64,000 nucleotides of DNA from AP-15 sp963812675 (GTDB lineage Bacteria > Pseudomonadota > Alphaproteobacteria > ATCC43930 > CGMCC-115725). A program made the translations under genes and the position numbers. This document shows, piece after piece, positions 59,654 to 64,000 of the stretch. The notes beneath the pieces are model-generated. The model did not search any database. It worked only from the letters and a program-made list of their open reading frames with translations, and was not told the DNA's origin. The stretch lies in assembly GCA_963812675.1 (NCBI GenBank), contig CAWEWR010000007.1, positions 372,001 through 436,000 of the forward strand, read 5' to 3'. Each line of letters begins with the position of its first letter. The stretch's first letter is position 1.

Positions 59654-59786
59654 GGTGCACCCAATTCGTAGTTAATTTGGTCGATTTGGAATTGCTTTTT
59701 CGGTAGAATATCGGCATTTTGATGGCGGCATCGTTATGTCCCCCAACGATGCGGATTGGCCTGTTGGACCGGCACACCGGCAGGCC

Positions 59787-59826
59787 GCAGAAGCCCCGGT
59801 CTTCCCCGACCGGGGCTTTTCTGCGT
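59787..59826. terminator. Strong hairpin with T-run after the TRAP operon
   Basis: GCAGAAGCCCCGGTC and GACCGGGGCTTTTCTGC form an 11-bp core stem (longer with outer bases) around TTCCCC, followed by CTTTTC. It lies 134 bp after dctM and 81 bp before the esterase start; the gap also has an AT-rich TAGAAT (59704) that could start a short RNA ending here. Terminator is likely; the short RNA is speculation. Confidence 0.7.
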
Positions 59827-59906
59827 CTGCCGCAAGAGGGTCTGGTGTGCGGCAGCGCCCAATCTTTAAAATGACAGAGTCGACCCTTTCCGAGAGGAGC
59901 CCCTTG

Positions 59907-60857
59907 ATGGCGCTCGATCGCGATGCCGAGCGGGTTCTCGAGATGGCGCGGCTGTCCGGACGGCCGCCCTATGAGACGCTGAGCGCGCCCGAGGCGCGTG
60001 AACTATTTCTCGCGGCGCGCGAGGTGCTCGCGCCCGATCCGCCGCCGGTTGCCGAAGTTCGCGAACTCTCCGCACCGGGGCCGACCGGCGCGGCCATCCC
60101 GTTGCGGCTCTATCGCGGCGCGGGGACGGCGCCCGGCGACACCCTTCCCGCCCTCGTCTACTTCCATGGCGGCGGCTGGGTCATCGGCGACCTCGACACC
60201 CATGACAGCCTCTGCCGCCATCTCGCCAATGCGGCGCTGTGCATCGTCGTCGCGGTCGATTACCGCCTCGCTCCCGAGCACAAGTTTCCCGCGGCGGTCG
60301 AGGATTGCTTTGCCGCGACTTCATGGATCGCGCAGAAGGCCGCAGCCCTCGGCGTCGATCGCGAGCGCCTGGCCGTCGCCGGCGACAGCGCCGGCGGCAA
60401 CCTTGCCGCGGTGGTCAGCCTCATTGCGCGTGATCGAGGAGGACCGAAGCTGCGCTGTCAGGCCTTATTGTACCCGACCGTCGAGTGCGGCATGACGCAC
60501 GCCTCCCACGACCGCTTCGCCGAGGGGTATCTGCTGACCCGGCCGACGATGAAGTGGTTCCGCGAGCACTATCTGCGCGGGCCCGCCGATGTCGAGGATT
60601 GGCGCGCATCGCCGTTGCGGGCCGCCGATCTCTCCGGCGTGGCGCCCGCCCTGGTCCTGACCGCCGGAAACGACGTGCTTTGCGACGAGGGCCAAGCTTA
60701 TGCCCGCCGGCTACAAGAGGCCGGCGTCGCGGTGCAGCTGCGGCATTTCCCGGACCAGGTCCACGGCTTCCTGACCATGGGAAAGATCATCGAGGCCGCA
60801 CAGCCGGCGCTCGACGACATCGCGGCGGCATTGCAGGCGGCCTGGGACGTGCGATGA
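59907..60857 (+). CDS. HSL-type alpha/beta hydrolase (carboxylesterase)
   Basis: 316 residues from ATG 59907 (MALDRDAERVLEMA), with AGGAG seven bases upstream. HSL features: oxyanion HGGGWVIGD, nucleophile GDSAGG, Asp in AGNDVLCDEG, His in DQVHGF. It hydrolyses small esters or acyl compounds. Earlier in-frame starts (59736, 59871) lie across or beside the terminator. Confidence 0.92.
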   Translation: MALDRDAERVLEMARLSGRPPYETLSAPEARELFLAAREVLAPDPPPVAEVRELSAPGPTGAAIPLRLYRGAGTAPGDTLPALVYFHGGGWVIGDLDTHDSLCRHLANAALCIVVAVDYRLAPEHKFPAAVEDCFAATSWIAQKAAALGVDRERLAVAGDSAGGNLAAVVSLIARDRGGPKLRCQALLYPTVECGMTHASHDRFAEGYLLTRPTMKWFREHYLRGPADVEDWRASPLRAADLSGVAPALVLTAGNDVLCDEGQAYARRLQEAGVAVQLRHFPDQVHGFLTMGKIIEAAQPALDDIAAALQAAWDVR

Positions 60858-60878
60858 GCCCGAACACCCTGCCCTCCC

Positions 60879-61826
60879 CTATTCCGATCGAAAGGGCTCG
60901 TCGTAAATCGCGGTGTGGATCGCCCCGCCGTCCCGTACATAGCCGCGATACATCCCAGCGGTGTTGAACGGCAACGCGAGGACCCCGGCATGGTCGACCG
61001 CGACGACGCCGCCGGAGCCTCCGGCGGCCGCCAGCTCGTCGATGACCGCCCGCGCCGCTTGTTCCAGAGATTGACCACCGTAGCGGAGGCGCGTGGCAAT
61101 CGCGAAGGCGGCGACGTGCCGGATGAAGAATTCGCCATGACCCGTCGCCGAGACCGCGCAGGTCGCGTTGTCGGCATAGGCGCCGGCGCCGATAATCGGG
61201 GTGTCGCCGACGCGGCCGGGCGCTTTTCCCGTCATTCCGCCGGTCGAGGTAGCGGCGGCGAGATTGCCGCGGCAGTCTCTGGCGACGGCGCCCACAGTGC
61301 CGTATTGCCGCGGCTCGCGACCCGGATCTTCGAGGGCGCGCTGCAGTTCGCGCCAACGCGCTTCGGTGTGGAAATAGTCGGGCTCGCAGAACGCGACGCC
61401 GTTCTCGCGGCAAAAGGCGAGTGCCCCCTCTCCGATCAGCAGCACATGGCGCGACCGCTCCATCACGGCGCGCGCGGCCCGCACCGGGTTGCGGGGTCCG
61501 AAGACGCCCGCCACCGCGCCCGCCCGGCGGTCCGTGCCATCCATGACGCAGGCGTCCATCTCCTGTGTCCCGGCACGGGTGAACACGCTGCCGCGGCCGG
61601 CATTGAACAACAGGTCGTCTTCGAGCGCCGCGACGGCCTCGGTCACGGCGTCGAGGGCGCTCCCGCACGCGGCAAGAACGTCACGGCCCGTCGTCAAGGC
61701 GCGGCGCAGGCCGTCATGATATGACGCCCCGCGGGAAAGGCCGGTCTCGTTTCGCGGGATCGTTCCGGCGCCGCCGTGAACGGCGAGGGCGAAGCCGGTT
61801 CCAGTCAATCGTTCCGATTGCGACAT
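60879..61826 (-). CDS. iaaA: Isoaspartyl peptidase/L-asparaginase (Ntn hydrolase)
   Basis: 315 residues from ATG 61826 (MSQSERLTGTGFALAVHGGAGT). Ntn-hydrolase with autocleavage before Thr in QYGTVGAVARD; STGGMTGKAPGRVGDTPIIGAG and ATGHGEFFIR complete the site. It degrades isoaspartyl dipeptides and asparagine. It diverges from the MFS gene, with the starts 50 bp apart. Confidence 0.93.
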   Translation of the reverse strand: MSQSERLTGTGFALAVHGGAGTIPRNETGLSRGASYHDGLRRALTTGRDVLAACGSALDAVTEAVAALEDDLLFNAGRGSVFTRAGTQEMDACVMDGTDRRAGAVAGVFGPRNPVRAARAVMERSRHVLLIGEGALAFCRENGVAFCEPDYFHTEARWRELQRALEDPGREPRQYGTVGAVARDCRGNLAAATSTGGMTGKAPGRVGDTPIIGAGAYADNATCAVSATGHGEFFIRHVAAFAIATRLRYGGQSLEQAARAVIDELAAAGGSGGVVAVDHAGVLALPFNTAGMYRGYVRDGGAIHTAIYDEPFRSE

Positions 61827-61875
61827 CGCGGGCATGATACACCGCACGGGGCCGAATATCGCTCCTCGAGCACCG

Positions 61876-63258
61876 ATGACCCCGAGTCAGGTGTTACGGC
61901 TTGTCCTGGTCGGTCTGGGGACGTCCGTCGTTCCGCTCGACACCGCGGTCAACATTGCCTTTCCCGAGATTACCGGCAGCTTCGGATTGCCGGTCGAGAT
62001 GATCCAGTGGGTGGTCATCTGCTACGTGCTGACCTATTCCAGCCTGATGCTCGCCTTCGGGCGGGTCGGCGACATCTGGGGCCACGGCCGCGTGTTCCGC
62101 ATCGGGCTCCTGTGGAGCAGTGTCGCATACCTGCTCTGCGCGGCAGCACCGAATTATGGCTGGCTGCTCCTCTGCCGGTTTCTGCAAGGGATCGGCGCTT
62201 CGTTGATCGTCAGCTGCGCTCCGGCGCTGGTGACCGGGATGTTTCCCGAAGACCGGCGCAGCCGCGCGGTCGGCATGTTCACGTTAATGTATGCGATCGG
62301 CTCTGCCGCCGGGCCGTTGCTCGGGGGCCTGCTCGTCCAACTCTGGGGTTGGCCGGCAGTATTTTGGTTTCGCGCCCCGCTCGCGCTGATTGCGCTCCTG
62401 TACCCGGCAGAGACGCAGACGATGTCTCGGCCGGCCCTGCGGGAGCCGGTCGACATCGTCGGCGCCATTCTGCTCGCGCTCGGTATCAGCACGCTTTTGC
62501 TGACCCTCAACCGGCTTCAACACCTGCGAGGGCAGGAGTTTCTCGCGGCCTTGCTGCTGGTGACAGCCACCACCTGCCTTTTGGGTTTTTTCCACTGGGA
62601 AAGACGGGTCGCCCAACCGATCATCAATCTCGGATTGTTCCGAACCGGCGGCTTCGCAGGACTCAATATTGCAAGTGTGCTGATTTATCTGACGAGCTTT
62701 TCCGTTCTCTTGCTGGGCCCCTACTACCTCGTACGCCTCACCGGGCTGTCGCCGATAATAGCGGGCGGCGTTCTCGGCGCCTCTTTTGTCGGCAGTCTCG
62801 TCGCCTCCCCGCTGGCGGGATGGGCCATAGAGCGCGTCCCCGCGGGCCGGGTCGCCGTTCTCGGCGCCTCACTCTGCGCTACGGGTCTGGTGCTGATTGG
62901 CGGCTGGCAGCCCGGCACCGCCGGACAAGCTGTCACGATCTTGAGCACCCTGGTGCTGCAGGGCTTTGGTGTCGGCTTGTTCCAAGTCGCTTACATGGAC
63001 ATCATCATGCGGACCTTGCCGCGGCACCACCGCGGAGTAGCCGGCAGCATCGCGATGCTGAGCCGCTCGGTCGGGGTCGTCACCGGGGCGACGCTTCTGA
63101 CCCTCATATTTCACACGATAGAAGCGACGCGGCTTGGCAACGGGGACCTGCCGGCCGCGAGCTTCTTGACCGGCTTCAGAGCGACCTTCTGGTCAGCCGG
63201 TGTAGTCGCCGGGCTCGCCGGCCTCCTCGTCCTATTTGCGACAAAGCGCGGCGGCTGA
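61876..63258 (+). CDS. MFS transporter, DHA2-like
   Basis: 460 residues from ATG 61876 (MTPSQVLRLVLVGLGTSVVPLD), fourteen predicted helices. VPLDTAVNIAFPEI is the DHA2 TM1 motif; GRVGDIWGHGRVF is motif A; RFLQGIGASLI follows. A drug or metabolite exporter of unknown substrate. A start at 61834 would overlap the divergent gene iaaA and is less likely. Confidence 0.9.
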   Translation: MTPSQVLRLVLVGLGTSVVPLDTAVNIAFPEITGSFGLPVEMIQWVVICYVLTYSSLMLAFGRVGDIWGHGRVFRIGLLWSSVAYLLCAAAPNYGWLLLCRFLQGIGASLIVSCAPALVTGMFPEDRRSRAVGMFTLMYAIGSAAGPLLGGLLVQLWGWPAVFWFRAPLALIALLYPAETQTMSRPALREPVDIVGAILLALGISTLLLTLNRLQHLRGQEFLAALLLVTATTCLLGFFHWERRVAQPIINLGLFRTGGFAGLNIASVLIYLTSFSVLLLGPYYLVRLTGLSPIIAGGVLGASFVGSLVASPLAGWAIERVPAGRVAVLGASLCATGLVLIGGWQPGTAGQAVTILSTLVLQGFGVGLFQVAYMDIIMRTLPRHHRGVAGSIAMLSRSVGVVTGATLLTLIFHTIEATRLGNGDLPAASFLTGFRATFWSAGVVAGLAGLLVLFATKRGG

Positions 63259-63278
63259 TCCGCCGCCGGGCTCAGGGT

Positions 63279-63491
63279 TCAGCAGTCTTCGAGAGTAAAC
63301 CCAACTTTGCAAATGACTTGGAAATGCGCGACTTTGCCGTCTTCAACGTGGCCGCGGGTCTGCAGAACTTCGAACCAGCCTACCTGACGCAAGGTACGGG
63401 AAGCCCGGGCAACCGCGTTCTTGATCGCGTCCTCGATACTGTTCTCCGAGGAACCTGCGACTTCAATGATACGGTAGACATGGTCCGGCAT
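63279..63491 (-). CDS. Dodecin flavoprotein
   Basis: 70 residues from ATG 63491 (MPDHVYRIIEVAGSSENSIEDA). VYRIIEVAGSS, AIKNAVARASRTLRQVGWFEV with the flavin-stacking Trp, and GHVEDGKVAHFQVICKVGF match dodecins, dodecameric flavin-storing proteins. Start chosen because the longer frame adds 14 residues before it. It converges with the MFS gene. Confidence 0.93.
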   Translation of the reverse strand: MPDHVYRIIEVAGSSENSIEDAIKNAVARASRTLRQVGWFEVLQTRGHVEDGKVAHFQVICKVGFTLEDC

Positions 63492-63596
63492 TGATTTCCT
63501 CCCTGGCGAACCGCGGCAGCGGGGGTCTGACACGCGACCAACTTAGCGTCGATTATTTCTTGCTTCAACACCCGGGCGGCGCCCGCTCACCCAGGG

Positions 63597-64000
63597 TCAG
63601 ATCGCCGGCGACGAGGCCGAGACCGGTATGGGCGCGGTGACCGCCCCCGCCGAACTTCGGCTTCCGGCTTTTCCTTGGCTCAACTCCGCAACGATCGGGT
63701 TCACCGGCATTTCACCGATTACTGGCTGCAGGGCCAGCGCAGCGTTTCTGCGCCACACCGTAACCAGGGCGATCCGGCCGATAGGCGTCTCGGCGATGAC
63801 CAATGGTAGGTCGTGCATTCGTCTGATCTCTTGCCCGTTGATCGACAGAATGACGTCGCCTTGCTCAAACCCGGCTGCCGCGGCGGGACTGCCGGCGCCC
63901 ACCTTGGCCACAAGCGCACCGGCGAGATTTGCTAGCCCCACATTTCGAGCGACCTCGGCAGTCACGGGCTGGATTTGGACACCGAGCCAGCCGCGCGCCA
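63597..64000 (-). CDS. DegP/HtrA-type serine protease, C-terminal part only
   Basis: The last about 134 residues. Reading in from the right edge gives RGWLGVQIQPVTAEVA, the start of the first PDZ domain of Do-like proteases, continued by VGAGSPAAAAGFEQGDVILSINGQEI. After this PDZ there is a Pro/Ser-rich tail and a stop; no second full PDZ is seen. The catalytic domain lies beyond 64000. Periplasmic protein quality control is the usual role. Confidence 0.85.
   Translation of the reverse strand, partial: ARGWLGVQIQPVTAEVARNVGLANLAGALVAKVGAGSPAAAAGFEQGDVILSINGQEIRRMHDLPLVIAETPIGRIALVTVWRRNAALALQPVIGEMPVNPIVAELSQGKAGSRSSAGAVTAPIPVSASSPAI

Noticed and set aside
57844..59706. 620-codon plus-strand frame overlapping dctQ and dctM
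   Set aside because: Other frame of dctQM; Arg/Asp-rich, and no hydrophobic helices, while dctQM gives proper membrane proteins.
59654..59826. Small RNA before the esterase gene
   Set aside because: The hairpin is clear, but the promoter (-10 TAGAAT, no good -35) is too weak to call a gene; kept as a terminator only.
61776..63494. 572-codon frame over the MFS gene
   Set aside because: Arg-rich shadow frame; the alternative frame gives fourteen helices and motif A.

Overview
The window is GC-rich, densely packed chromosome from an alphaproteobacterium, most likely near the Rhodospirillales. Two conserved housekeeping blocks support this: rplU-rpmA-obgE-proB-proA-nadD/rsfS-rlmH-gpmI-ctpA-rppH (6.9-16.3 kb, + strand) and murA-DUF2948-hisG-hisD-UPF0262-maf-rng-yacG (39.5-46.1 kb, - strand). 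UPF0262 and DUF2948 are largely alphaproteobacterial families. I saw no rRNA, tRNA, CRISPR array, integrase or transposase.

Layout. 1-6.8 kb (-): arsenite oxidase aioB-aioA (aioA runs off the left edge), an orphan PhoR-like kinase and a malic enzyme/phosphotransacetylase fusion. 6.9-16.3 kb: the first housekeeping block. 16.3-22.4 kb: ribokinase, aldo/keto reductase, small zincin, pterin dehydratase, SDR, EamA exporter, PagL-type lipid A deacylase and proline iminopeptidase. 22.6-28.1 kb: an apparent metal-handling island with a CDF transporter, a Tat/Cys-motif protein, a DUF1194 VWA protein, a 27-histidine protein, a lipoprotein resembling a TonB-receptor plug fragment, a DUF2946-like protein and a TonB-dependent receptor. 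28.3-33.0 kb: a transmembrane winged-helix/TPR regulator and four small exported proteins of unknown function, with a duplicated promoter-like segment. 33.3-35.2 kb: exbB-exbD-tonB, a plausible energy source for the receptor. 35.2-39.5 kb: lipoprotein, ketopantoate reductase-like enzyme, ChrR-like cupin, second CDF-like protein, retropepsin-like protease and orphan MT-A70 methyltransferase. 39.5-46.3 kb: the second housekeeping block. 46.4-50.3 kb: RHH/ParE toxin-antitoxin, TauD dioxygenase, class III adenylate cyclase and DUF4168 protein. 50.7-64 kb: a catabolic or transport stretch (AMDase/maleate isomerase-like protein, CaiB CoA-transferase, LLM oxidoreductase, soxCD-like pair, second cyclase, TRAP transporter, HSL esterase, isoaspartyl peptidase, MFS pump, dodecin) ending in the C-terminal part of a DegP/HtrA protease.

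The most unusual features are genomic. A dispersed palindromic repeat (core CCCTCTCCCGC...GCGGGAGAGGG) occurs at five places. One copy is inserted in frame inside rng. A compound copy lengthens the C-terminus of HisG right up to the TGATG junction with hisD. NadD and RsfS form one uninterrupted reading frame, and RlmH follows in the same frame after a single TAG with no conventional start codon. Upstream of the winged-helix/TPR regulator there are TTTGG boxes spaced exactly 10 bp apart, inside a segment that recurs 1.4 kb away before another exported-protein gene. These are the best candidates for undescribed biology here.
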